Below are positions 15,744-23,498 of a DNA stretch of 32,771 nucleotides, piece by piece (position 1 is the first letter of the stretch; each line of letters opens with the position of its first letter). Origin of the DNA: Actinomycetota bacterium. Lineage in GTDB: Bacteria > Actinomycetota > Acidimicrobiia > Acidimicrobiales > Ilumatobacteraceae. A program made the translations under genes and the position numbers. The notes under the pieces are model-generated. The model saw only the letters and a list, made by a program, of their open reading frames with translations, had not been told where the DNA came from and made no database searches. Location: positions 1-32,771 of the forward strand of contig JAPLAA010000075.1 of NCBI GenBank assembly GCA_026393475.1, given 5' to 3'.

Positions 15744-17636
15744 TCACGGATCGATCGGACAACCGCCCTCGCCGGCGACCTGAGCGCCGATCGTGAACGT
15801 CGTCGAACCGTCGGTGATCTCGAAGCATCGAACTTCGTCGGCGGGGACCACGTCGAAGAAGGCCTTCCATCCGGTGTCGCCGAGCGTCTCCTCACGCGCC
15901 AATCGGGACCGTGGATCGATGTCTGCGTCAGCCGGGACCATCAGGAACACCAGACCGACCGGTCCGCTCAGGGGTGAGCCGAACCCGTCAGCGCGGATCA
16001 CGAATCCCTGAGACGCAGCTCCGTCTGGTTCACCTTCGGGCCGCGCACCGAGGCAGTTGGTCTCACGAGTGCCTCCGTCGACCGCGAGGCAGTAGATGTC
16101 CTCGGGATCCTCGACCAACGAGATCCCTTGGTCGATCACCGTCAGCTGATCCGCGAGGGCAGTCCCGAAAGCGGATGCCTCCCTGAGCGACCCCCCGACG
16201 AGGTACTGCACGGTGCACCCATCCGAGAGCCGACCGATCGTGACCAACGCGAGTTCGTCCGCAAGCGCGACCGCGTCGCTCGCATAGGAGACCTGCGGTC
16301 GCACCTGCGCGAACTCGTGCGACGAATCCAGTGTCGACAGCTGACGAAGCTGGACGCCACTGCGGACGGATCCCCACGTGAGCGACTCGACCTCGGTGCC
16401 GTCGGGCAGTGTGATGGTCGCCGACCCGGTCGGCTCGCCCGCAGCGGACCCGTCCGGCATCCAGACCGGGGCGAGCGCCGCCAGGCACTTCGGGGCCACG
16501 TCCACCCGACCACCCTGCTCGGCGGAGGGTGGCTCGATCGTCGTCGGCGCGATCGTCGGTGTCGACGGAGCCGAGGTGCTCGAAGCCGTCGAGCCAGGCG
16601 TGGCGGTGTCTGACGAATCTGCGCAATCGGCACCGGCCGCTGCCTGTCCGGCGACGTCGCCGTCTCCCACCTGTGACGCTTGGAGCTCGAACAACGCGAG
16701 GCTGCCGTCCGATCGACGGACGCTGCCGCACCACGTGTCGCGCAACGGTACGAGATCGACCACGCTCTTCAGCTCGGTGCCATCGATCGGCGACTCGAAC
16801 GACAGACGGGATCGCGGCGACACCACGTCTGCGGCGCCGACCACCACGTGGACCACGCCGAGACCCTGACGGATCACCGACGAGTCGGCCGAGTCGCCGG
16901 GCTCGAGGTGCACGAACGTCGCAGCGACAGGGCCGAGCATCGCCCCCGACTGGATCGACGCGTTCGCGAGACAGGCCACGCGCTCATCGAGGATCACGGC
17001 GCACACGCTCTCGTCATCCGTCAACGGCGCGATTCCAGAGGCGGCCGCGGTGAGCTGGTCGACGAACGACGCGCCCCATGCCGTGGCCGCCTCCACATCC
17101 CCGGGGACGAGGTAACGGGCGACGCAGTTCCCGGCGCGGCGCCAGATCGTCACCTCCACGGAGTCCACGGCCGGGCGAGCGTCTCGCACCCGGAGGTCCC
17201 ACATCTGCCCCGACGTCGGCAACTGCAGGACCTCCGCAGTCGCTGGGAGTTGCACCAGCAGCCCGTAACCCTCCGGGCTCGACCACACTCGCCCGTCCAA
17301 CCGGTCGCCCGTGAAGGGGTCGATCCCGGAGATCGCTTCCGGCGTTCCGGGTAGCTCGCCGTTCGGCATCCAGACCGGGTCCGTCAGGGCGCCGCATTGA
17401 GGCACTGGGCCCTCTCCGAATGGCGACGAGACCGGGACCGACTCGGCCGGGGCGACGCTGGCGCGATCGCCGCCGGGCAGCACGAATGCGGTCACCGCGA
17501 GCGCCACCACGGCTACGCCGGCGCCGCCGAGCGCCGACGAACGTCGACGACGGAGTTGCCGTGCCCGTGTGGCGACCGATGCCAAGGCATCCATCCCGGC
17601 GGCCGGAGGGTTCGGGTCGTGGAGATCGTCGAACAT
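15744..17636 (-). CDS. Membrane protein with two tandem copies of an unknown extracytoplasmic domain, paired with an ECF sigma factor
   Basis: A 630-residue protein. A short cytoplasmic N-terminus rich in Arg precedes one membrane helix (about 36-53). Two homologous domains follow (about 81-338 and 384-627), joined by a Ser/Thr/Pro linker (340-372). The copies share VWMP(N/D)G near their start, VTI..R..C...YLV.G, a (V/A)DQLT stretch, PRSRL and a final Cys. Each has about six Cys. I do not recognise the domain. The gene starts one base after the sigma-factor stop, which suggests an anti-sigma or sensor role; the cytoplasmic part is too short to show an anti-sigma fold. Confidence 0.65.
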   Translation of the reverse strand: MFDDLHDPNPPAAGMDALASVATRARQLRRRRSSALGGAGVAVVALAVTAFVLPGGDRASVAPAESVPVSSPFGEGPVPQCGALTDPVWMPNGELPGTPEAISGIDPFTGDRLDGRVWSSPEGYGLLVQLPATAEVLQLPTSGQMWDLRVRDARPAVDSVEVTIWRRAGNCVARYLVPGDVEAATAWGASFVDQLTAAASGIAPLTDDESVCAVILDERVACLANASIQSGAMLGPVAATFVHLEPGDSADSSVIRQGLGVVHVVVGAADVVSPRSRLSFESPIDGTELKSVVDLVPLRDTWCGSVRRSDGSLALFELQASQVGDGDVAGQAAAGADCADSSDTATPGSTASSTSAPSTPTIAPTTIEPPSAEQGGRVDVAPKCLAALAPVWMPDGSAAGEPTGSATITLPDGTEVESLTWGSVRSGVQLRQLSTLDSSHEFAQVRPQVSYASDAVALADELALVTIGRLSDGCTVQYLVGGSLREASAFGTALADQLTVIDQGISLVEDPEDIYCLAVDGGTRETNCLGARPEGEPDGAASQGFVIRADGFGSPLSGPVGLVFLMVPADADIDPRSRLAREETLGDTGWKAFFDVVPADEVRCFEITDGSTTFTIGAQVAGEGGCPIDP

Positions 17637-17637
17637 G

Positions 17638-18129
17638 TCAGTCCTCCCATGCCCACTGTGGGCCGAGTTCGACCCGCAGCCGTTCGAGTCCGCGGGACGT
17701 GGCGCTCTTGATCGTGCCAAGGCTGCAGCCCATCGCCGCAGCGGCGTCGGCCTCTGGTAGATCGGCCAGGTAGCGGAGCGCGACCGCTTCCCGCTGCCGC
17801 TTCGGCAGGGCCCGGAGCGCCACCACCAGATCCCGCCGGCGGTCGCTCATCGGGTCGGCGTTGCTCGCCTCCGACGAGGAGTCGGCGGTGCGAGCGACCC
17901 GCCTGGCGCGATCGATCGCCTGGTTCGTCGACACACGGGCCACCCACGCCGGGGCGTATCCCTGCACCGATCGCCAGCGGACGAGCGCACGAGCCAGCGC
18001 CTCCTGTGCGCAGTCCTCGGCATCGGCCCGTCGTCCGAGGACCGCGTAGGCGGCGCGGTATGCCACCCGGTGCAACTCCTCGAAGCGATCCACGAACGCC
18101 ACATCCACGTTCTCGAAACGCTGAGCCAC
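17638..18129 (-). CDS. SigE-family (ECF) RNA polymerase sigma factor
   Basis: A 163-residue protein from GTG 18129. Region 2 contains FEELHRVAYRAAYAVLGRRADAEDCAQEALARAL and the WVARVSTNQAIDRARR core; region 4 has LPKRQREAVALRYLADLPEADAAAAMG. This matches the short actinobacterial SigE-type (SigE70) sigma factors. The downstream membrane protein begins one base after its stop, so they form a coupled pair. GGAAC on the minus strand near 18152 resembles an ECF -35, but I see no matching -10 at proper spacing. Confidence 0.88.
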   Translation of the reverse strand: MAQRFENVDVAFVDRFEELHRVAYRAAYAVLGRRADAEDCAQEALARALVRWRSVQGYAPAWVARVSTNQAIDRARRVARTADSSSEASNADPMSDRRRDLVVALRALPKRQREAVALRYLADLPEADAAAAMGCSLGTIKSATSRGLERLRVELGPQWAWED

Positions 18130-18291
18130 GCCGAAAGGTTGCCTTGCGTTCCTGGGAATCCTGCGGTCCGGTCGATCCTCATCTCATCACCCGAGCCCGT
18201 CCGATGCGGGCGAACTCGACGGGTGCGTGCAGCGTGTCGGAGCGTTCGGTCGCCGCGGCACGCCCTGCGTGCCTGAGCGATCACACGCGGG

Positions 18292-19365
18292 TCAGCGGGC
18301 CCAGACGTACTCGCCGGGGATCTGGCCCCCGCCGACGACGAACAACTCGCGATCGTCGGTGACGTACACGCCGCCCTCAGGTGTGATCCAGGCGCTCGTC
18401 CACGAGAACGTGTCCACGCCCGCCGGGGCGAGGCCGACGGCCACCGGTTCGAGCGTTGCGTACGCGAACGCGCGCAGCTGGTCGGTCGCCTCGTCGAGCA
18501 CGTAGAAGGCGTCGCCCTGGTGCCCGGCGAGCGAGGGCAGCTCGGCGTCGGTCCAGATCGAGTCCGAGACCCGCATCGTGACGGACATCTCGCCGCCCGA
18601 GGCCGTGTGTCGGTGCAGGGTCGTCCCGTCGGGACCGGCGATCAACACCAGCAGCACGTCGCCCTCCGAGGCATCGCCCGGCACGACGGCGAGGTCGATC
18701 ACCGTGCCCGTCGTCGGATCGTGTGGAGCGATCGTGAACTCGGCCATGCCGTCGGCACCACCGGCGTCGATCGCGTCGTACGCGGTCCAGAACATGGTGC
18801 CGCTCGACCCGAACGTCGCTAGATGACCGAAGCCCGAGTACTCCTCGGTCCCGGTGGCGCGGTCGATCGTCAGCAACGAGCCGGCCACCGGCTCGCAGCA
18901 GAGGCTGACGACCACACGTCCGTCGGGCGCCACTGCGACGCCGTCGATCGACACGGACTCTCCCTCTTCGGGTGCGGCGTCGTCGGGGTCCGTGCCGTCG
19001 TAGACGACGGTCGGTGCGCCGGCCTCGATCACGACCGCATCCCCCGCTCCGTCGATCGCCGTCAGCAACGCGGGCGGCTCGACCAACGCCGCCACGGTGG
19101 TCGCCGGCGCCGTTTCGGGCGTGGTGGCGGGCTCGGTGACGGGGGTCGTGGCCGGCTCGGTGACGGGGGTGGTCTCGGCCGGGGTCGTGGCGGGCTGCGT
19201 GGCCGGCACCGACGACACCGAGACCTGCGACTCCTCGGCGTTGTCGACCGAGGTCTGCTCGCCACAGGCGACCAGCGCCAGGCCGGCGAGCGACCACGCG
19301 GCCGCCGCGACGGTCGCCCGTCGGCGCACATTCCGTCGTGGCGTGGTCCGGTGATCGTGCGACAT
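18292..19365 (-). CDS. Secreted lipoprotein of unknown function, possibly beta-propeller
   Basis: A 357-residue protein. ATG 19365 is supported by GAGGAGGG about 8 bases upstream. A signal peptide ends in a clear lipobox, LVAC, with Cys34. A low-complexity Thr/Pro linker of repeated TEPATTPV-like units (about 55-85) holds the domain away from the membrane. The remainder has repeated strand patterns such as VDGVAVAPDGRVVVSL, GDAFYVLDEATDQLRAF and GGVYVTDDRELFVV, which suggest a beta-propeller (inference). It lies upstream of the SigE-type sigma gene on the same strand, 162 bases away. Confidence 0.7.
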   Translation of the reverse strand: MSHDHRTTPRRNVRRRATVAAAAWSLAGLALVACGEQTSVDNAEESQVSVSSVPATQPATTPAETTPVTEPATTPVTEPATTPETAPATTVAALVEPPALLTAIDGAGDAVVIEAGAPTVVYDGTDPDDAAPEEGESVSIDGVAVAPDGRVVVSLCCEPVAGSLLTIDRATGTEEYSGFGHLATFGSSGTMFWTAYDAIDAGGADGMAEFTIAPHDPTTGTVIDLAVVPGDASEGDVLLVLIAGPDGTTLHRHTASGGEMSVTMRVSDSIWTDAELPSLAGHQGDAFYVLDEATDQLRAFAYATLEPVAVGLAPAGVDTFSWTSAWITPEGGVYVTDDRELFVVGGGQIPGEYVWAR

Positions 19366-19518
19366 CGTGCAGCCCTCCTCGGCCAGATGACCTGCACCCG
19401 GCACCTCCAGATCGTCCCAGGCACCGGCCAGGTGTCAGGCCACCTGGCAGTTCACCGGCACGGCTCGGTCACCTGACCCAGACGACCGGGCATGTCGCGC
19501 CGACCGAACGCCCGGCAT

Positions 19519-19623
19519 CCGAGTGCCACGCGACCACCCGGGGGCGCTGAAAACCCTCGGGTGGGCGGCTGGCACTCGGGTGGGCGGCTGGCACTCGGGT
19601 GGGCGGGTGCTACTCGGGTGGGG
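19519..19623. repeat. 19-bp tandem repeat with an upstream inverted copy, forming a long hairpin
   Basis: Units at 19556-19574, 19575-19593 and 19594-19612, plus a partial one at 19613-19623, follow CTCGGGTGGGCGGCTGGCA. An inverted copy at 19519-19542 begins CCGAGTGCCA and ends CCACCCGG. It can fold on the first unit with 10-bp and 7-bp paired blocks around an internal mismatch. The array runs into the last codons of the NicX-like gene, so it may act as that transcript's terminator. Confidence 0.7.
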
Positions 19624-20656
19624 CGAGGTCGGGGATCAGGGTGCCGTCGACGACGACGGGCGTGCCATCGAGGGTGACGGTGCAGTTGCGCATCGGGAGG
19701 TCGAAGTGGCCAGCGGTGAACCGGCCGGCGGTCTCGTTCGCGCCGGTGGAGTACAGGAAGTTGCCGGCGAAGGCGCGCAGCTCGGTCCCCCACGTCTCGC
19801 GCTTGTCGTACAGCTCGAGTGCATCCCATCGGGCGCTCGGGTTCATGCCCCACCCGACATGGCTGGTGGCGTAGCTCTCGCGGTCGCTGAATGCCCCCAG
19901 GTACGACCGGAACAGCTCGGCGTCGAGGCCGTCTCCGTCGATCTCCACGATGTGATCGTCGATGATCACAAGTCTCACCCTCGACCTCACGTAGAGGTTG
20001 AAGGTGAGGTTCATATCCCCTGGTGAGAGAACGATTTCACCGTTGACCGAGCCGGCCGCAGGAAACACCAACACCAGCCCGCCCGGCCAGTGGGCGATCG
20101 AGCCGGGGCCATCGGTGAGCCCCGTGGAACCCGCCGAGAACCCGCCGTCGAGCCGTACCGAGAGGTCGGTACCGGCCGCGCTGGTGGCTCGCATCACCGA
20201 CGCGGCACGCAGCCGGGCGAGCCCGAGATCGACCCGCCGGGGCAGGTCGTCGTCCCAGCGGAGCCGGTCGAAGGTGTCGGGATGCTCGTTCGAGATCATC
20301 AACACCCGGGCGCCCGCGCCCAGGATCTGCCCGAGCTCAGGGGCGTGCAGCAGCCCCTCGACCGTGCAGTCGATCACGAGGTCGGCGGCACCCAACGCAG
20401 CGATGACCGAGCGGTTGCCGGCGATGGCCTGCGAGGCACCCGTCGACCGGATCGGCACCGGGTGGCTCGACGACGGCGTCGGTAGCACCACCTCGCTCAC
20501 CCGTCCACCGAGCGACTGGGCGGCCAGCCGGGCCGTCACGACCAGCGCCGGCCGGCTCTGGGTCTCACTCAGGATCGTCACGACCTCGCCGTCGTGCAGC
20601 CCGCAGCGGGCGAACTGCTCGCGGAACGCCTGGATGTACCGCCATTCGGTGCTCAC
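19610..20656 (-). CDS. NicX-like 2,5-dihydroxypyridine 5,6-dioxygenase family protein
   Basis: A 348-residue protein from GTG 20656, overlapping the preceding stop by 4 bp (GTGA). The second half closely follows NicX as I remember it: HWPGGL, GEIVLSPGDM, SHVGWGMNP, RAFAGNFLYSTGAN and GHFDLPMRN. The likely iron ligands are His266, His317 and Asp319, at nearly the same positions as reported for NicX (265, 318, 320). NicX opens the ring of 2,5-dihydroxypyridine to N-formylmaleamate during nicotinate breakdown. The fold is shared with M29 aminopeptidases, the main alternative. The coupled alpha/beta hydrolase upstream supports a NicX-NicD type pair. Confidence 0.72.
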   Translation of the reverse strand: MSTEWRYIQAFREQFARCGLHDGEVVTILSETQSRPALVVTARLAAQSLGGRVSEVVLPTPSSSHPVPIRSTGASQAIAGNRSVIAALGAADLVIDCTVEGLLHAPELGQILGAGARVLMISNEHPDTFDRLRWDDDLPRRVDLGLARLRAASVMRATSAAGTDLSVRLDGGFSAGSTGLTDGPGSIAHWPGGLVLVFPAAGSVNGEIVLSPGDMNLTFNLYVRSRVRLVIIDDHIVEIDGDGLDAELFRSYLGAFSDRESYATSHVGWGMNPSARWDALELYDKRETWGTELRAFAGNFLYSTGANETAGRFTAGHFDLPMRNCTVTLDGTPVVVDGTLIPDLAPPE

Positions 20657-21483
20657 CGGTGACTCCTCTCGATCTGACGGACGATCGCCGCATCGACGGC
20701 GTCCGGGGCTTCCACGTTCAACAGGTGCCCGGCACCGGGCACCACCTCCAGCGTCGCACCCGGGACGAGGTCGACGACGGCCCGGGCGTAGGCGACGGGC
20801 GTCTCGTCGTCGAGACCGCCCACCAGCACCGCTGTCGGTGCGCTGACCTGGGACAACACGCCACGACTGTCGTGGGTGACGAGGCAGTCGATCGACCGCC
20901 TGAGGGCGGTCGACGTGATCCGAGCCATGGCCGAACGCTGGCCCGCCATCGCCTCCGCGGTGATGTGAGGGCCGGCGAGGGCGCCCAGCACCCGGTCGGC
21001 GAAGTCGATCGGCTCCTGGCCGGCGTCGAGCGGCGCCAGACGGGCAGCGCGCCAGGCGTCGGGCTCGGTGCCGTCGAGGCCGAACTTGGGGCTGGTGGCC
21101 AGCAGCGTGAGCGAGACGACCCGCTCGTGGTGTGCTGCGGCGGTGTACTGGGCGATCATCCCGCCGAAGGAGATGCCGACGAGATGCACCCGGTCGACAC
21201 CGAGTTCGTCGGCCCAGCGCACCACCGCATCGGCGAGCGCCGGGAAGGTGGTCGGGCCCACGAGGGGCGGCGACGCCCCGTACCCGGGCAGGTCCCACGC
21301 GGCCACGCGGACGCGTCGTCCCAGGTCAACGAGTTGCGGCTCCCACGAGATGCGGCTCCCACCGAGACCGTGGAGCAGCAACACCACGTCACCTGCGTCG
21401 CGAGGTCCGGCCTCGCGCCAGGCGATCGAGTCGCCCTGCACGTCGCGCGGCTCGGGGTCGTCGGAGCGCTCGGAGCCGGTCAT
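20653..21483 (-). CDS. Alpha/beta hydrolase, NicD-like by context
   Basis: A 276-residue alpha/beta hydrolase: oxyanion-hole motif LLHGLGG (residues 36-42), nucleophile elbow GISFGG (Ser105), Asp about 225 in GGLDDETP and His253 in GAGHLLN. By family alone it could be any small hydrolase. Because it is translationally coupled to a NicX-like dioxygenase, a NicD role (N-formylmaleamate deformylase) is a reasonable inference. TACGAT lies exactly six bases before the ATG, and TTGACA 16 bases before that, so its mRNA is predicted to be leaderless and to start from within the 12-bp repeat array. Confidence 0.75.
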   Translation of the reverse strand: MTGSERSDDPEPRDVQGDSIAWREAGPRDAGDVVLLLHGLGGSRISWEPQLVDLGRRVRVAAWDLPGYGASPPLVGPTTFPALADAVVRWADELGVDRVHLVGISFGGMIAQYTAAAHHERVVSLTLLATSPKFGLDGTEPDAWRAARLAPLDAGQEPIDFADRVLGALAGPHITAEAMAGQRSAMARITSTALRRSIDCLVTHDSRGVLSQVSAPTAVLVGGLDDETPVAYARAVVDLVPGATLEVVPGAGHLLNVEAPDAVDAAIVRQIERSHR

Positions 21484-21489
21484 GCGCCG

Positions 21490-21517
21490 ATCGTACTCAC
21501 CACCACCCGGTTGTCAA
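21490..21517 (-). promoter_or_regulatory. Leaderless promoter of the hydrolase/NicX-like operon
   Basis: Minus strand: TTGACA (21517-21512), 16-base spacer, TACGAT (21495-21490), six bases, then ATG (21483). The -35 lies inside repeat unit 1 of the 12-bp array. Confidence 0.75.
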
Positions 21518-21581
21518 CGACGTTGTCCACGTGTGTGACCACGGTGTTGTCCACGCTGTCGTCAACACTGTTGACAACGAT
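21510..21581. repeat. Six tandem 12-bp repeats (iteron-like operator array) in a divergent promoter region
   Basis: Units start at 21510, 21522, 21534, 21546, 21558 and 21570: GTTGTCAACGAC, GTTGTCCACGTG, TGTGACCACGGT, GTTGTCCACGCT, GTCGTCAACACT, GTTGACAACGAT. The 9-base core approximates the palindrome GTTGNCAAC. Units 5-6 also contain the perfect dyad GTCAACACTGTTGAC (21561-21575). The array runs from one -35 box to the other. It is the likeliest binding region for the TetR regulator at 22836; the cores also resemble actinobacterial DnaA boxes (TTGTCCACA). Confidence 0.85.
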
Positions 21582-21600
21582 GTGGCGAGCCGTGCAAGAT
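21571..21600 (+). promoter_or_regulatory. Leaderless promoter of the flavoprotein/TetR operon
   Basis: TTGACA (21571-21576), 18-base spacer, CAAGAT (21595-21600), six bases, then ATG (21607). The -35 lies inside repeat unit 6 of the array. Confidence 0.65.
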
Positions 21601-21606
21601 CGCTGG

Positions 21607-22839
21607 ATGACCGATCAGCTGCCACCGTCAGGCACCCTCGCCTTCCGCGACCACCTCGTGGGACTCGTGCGGGCGATGGCCCCGGCGATGAAGGAGCGGG
21701 CGGTCGTGTACGACCGCCAGGCCAGCTTCCCGTTCGAGAACTTCGCCGACTTCCGGGCCAACGGCCTCCTCGGCGTCTGTGTCCCGCGCCGCTTCGGCGG
21801 CCTCGGCGCCAGCTACGCCGACTACATCCGGGTGAGCGAGGAGATCGGGCGGTACTGCGGCGCCACCGGCCTCACGTTCAACATGCACAACGCGACGATG
21901 CTCTGGTGCGGACAGGTGGCCGACCTGCTCGACCTCTCTCCCGCCGACCGCGACCGCCACGAGGCGATCCGCACCGAGATGTACCGCGGCGTCGTGGAGG
22001 ACGGGGCGATCCACAGCCAGCCGTTCAGCGAAGGGCTGGCGCCCGGCGCCACCACCGGGGTATCCACCCGAGCGGTTCCCGTCGACGGCGGCTGGCTGGT
22101 CACCGGCCGCAAGATCTTCGCGTCGCTGTCGGGGGCCGCCACGTTCTACAACGTCACGTGCCAGTCGCCGGGCGAGGACGTCATCCGCCTGCTCGGCGTC
22201 CCGGCCGACGCCGACGGCGTCCAGATCGTCGACGACTGGGATCCGCTCGGCATGCGCGGCACGGTGTCGCGCACGCTGCTGATGGCCGACGTGTTCGTCC
22301 CGCACGCCAACGAGTGGATGCCGGCCGGCACCTACAACCAGGCCGCGCTCCGCTACCCGTGGCTGTTCCTCTCGTTGTGCCCGAGCTACCTCGGCCTCAC
22401 CGGCGGCATCCTCGACACCACCGCCGCCTACCTCCGCGGCGAACTGCCCGGCCAGGTCACCGGCCCCCGCCGCGACCACGCGATCAAGCAGCACGGCTGG
22501 GCACAGATGCAGCTCAAGCATCAGCAGAGCCAGGCGCTGCTCTATCGGGCCGTCGACGAGGCGATGATCGACCCGACCGAGCAGGACCTCGTCACCGGCT
22601 GGGCGGCGGCAGCGACCGTGATGGACCATGCCGCCGAGGTGGCCTCGCTCGCCATCAAGGTCTGCGGCGGCCAGAGCATGCAGAAGTCGATGCCGTTGGA
22701 GCGCATGTACCGAGACGCCCGCCTCGGCAGCACGATGCTGCCGTGGAGCGCCGAGGTGTGCACGGAACGGCTCGGCCGGGCCCGGCTGTACGACGCCGAC
22801 GACGCACCCGCGACCGTGACCACCGGTGGTCACCGATGA
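21607..22839 (+). CDS. Acyl-CoA-dehydrogenase-fold flavoprotein lacking the usual catalytic Glu
   Basis: A 410-residue protein with the whole ACAD layout: N-terminal helical domain (LLGVCVPRRFGGLGASYADY), central beta domain (TGRKIFASLSGAATFYNV, then DWDPLGMRGTVSRTL) and C-terminal helices (CGGQSMQKSMPLERMYRDARLG). In ordinary members YRDA.. leads to YEGTSEI with the catalytic Glu; here it reads MLPWSAEV, so Glu-Gly is missing. That is consistent with a two-component flavin monooxygenase (group D, as in HpaB, DszC or pyridine monooxygenase relatives), though unproven. ATG 21607 fits the leaderless promoter; 21580 is an alternative. It is coupled to the TetR gene by ATGA. Confidence 0.78.
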   Translation: MTDQLPPSGTLAFRDHLVGLVRAMAPAMKERAVVYDRQASFPFENFADFRANGLLGVCVPRRFGGLGASYADYIRVSEEIGRYCGATGLTFNMHNATMLWCGQVADLLDLSPADRDRHEAIRTEMYRGVVEDGAIHSQPFSEGLAPGATTGVSTRAVPVDGGWLVTGRKIFASLSGAATFYNVTCQSPGEDVIRLLGVPADADGVQIVDDWDPLGMRGTVSRTLLMADVFVPHANEWMPAGTYNQAALRYPWLFLSLCPSYLGLTGGILDTTAAYLRGELPGQVTGPRRDHAIKQHGWAQMQLKHQQSQALLYRAVDEAMIDPTEQDLVTGWAAAATVMDHAAEVASLAIKVCGGQSMQKSMPLERMYRDARLGSTMLPWSAEVCTERLGRARLYDADDAPATVTTGGHR

Positions 22840-23477
22840 GCCGCGCCACGCTCACCCGCGACACCATCGTCGACACGACGATCCGGATCATCGCCGAGCA
22901 GGGCACCGAGGGGTTCACGATGCGCAGCCTCGGCCAGGCGCTCGGCACCGACCCGACCGCGGTCTACCGCCACTTCCGCGACAAGGCCGAGCTGTTGCGG
23001 GCCGTGAGCGAGCGGTTGCTCGGCACGGTGACGGTCGACCTGCCGGCCGATGCCGGCTGGCGTCCGGTCACGGTCGAGGTGTGCCGACGCCTGCGCAGCG
23101 CGCTGCTCAACCAGCCCCAGCTGGCCACCGCCCTGCAGTTCGGACCGCCGCTGCAGCCGACGGAGTTCGCGATCACCGAGACGTTGCTGCGCCAGTTCCG
23201 CCTCGCCGGGCTCGAACAGGGGGCCGCCGCCCTCGCCTACCACAGCGTGATCGAGCTCACCGTGGGCTCGGCCGCCATCGATGCAGCGCTGCACTCGCTC
23301 TCGAGTCGGGAGCGTTCGCAGCAGTACTTCCGCTGGCGGTCGGTCTACGCCACGCTCGACCCGGCCGAGTATCCGGAGACCGTCGGCGCGTCCGCCCACA
23401 TGTACCGAGGCACTGCCGACGAGCGCTTCGTGCACGCCCTCGAGGCGCTGCTCGACGGGATCGTCCCCTCGCCCTGA
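22836..23477 (+). CDS. TetR/AcrR-family transcriptional regulator
   Basis: A 213-residue protein. The N-terminal HTH is clear: TRDTIVDTTIRIIAEQGTEGFTMRSLGQALGTDPTAVYRHFRDKAELL (broken by helix boundaries, about residues 7-55). A helical ligand domain follows. It overlaps the flavoprotein stop by 4 bp (ATGA), so it is co-expressed with that gene. The 12-bp palindromic repeats 1.2 kb upstream, between the two divergent promoters, are the natural candidate operator, giving negative autoregulation and control of the NicX-like operon (inference). Confidence 0.88.
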   Translation: MSRATLTRDTIVDTTIRIIAEQGTEGFTMRSLGQALGTDPTAVYRHFRDKAELLRAVSERLLGTVTVDLPADAGWRPVTVEVCRRLRSALLNQPQLATALQFGPPLQPTEFAITETLLRQFRLAGLEQGAAALAYHSVIELTVGSAAIDAALHSLSSRERSQQYFRWRSVYATLDPAEYPETVGASAHMYRGTADERFVHALEALLDGIVPSP

Positions 23478-23498
23478 GGGCCCGACATACTGGCCGCC

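Noticed and set aside
21510..21581. DnaA-box cluster or replication origin
   Set aside because: Only two of six units are close to TTGTCCACA, no dnaA/dnaN/gyrB genes are near, and the units coincide with -35 boxes of two genes; kept only as an alternative.
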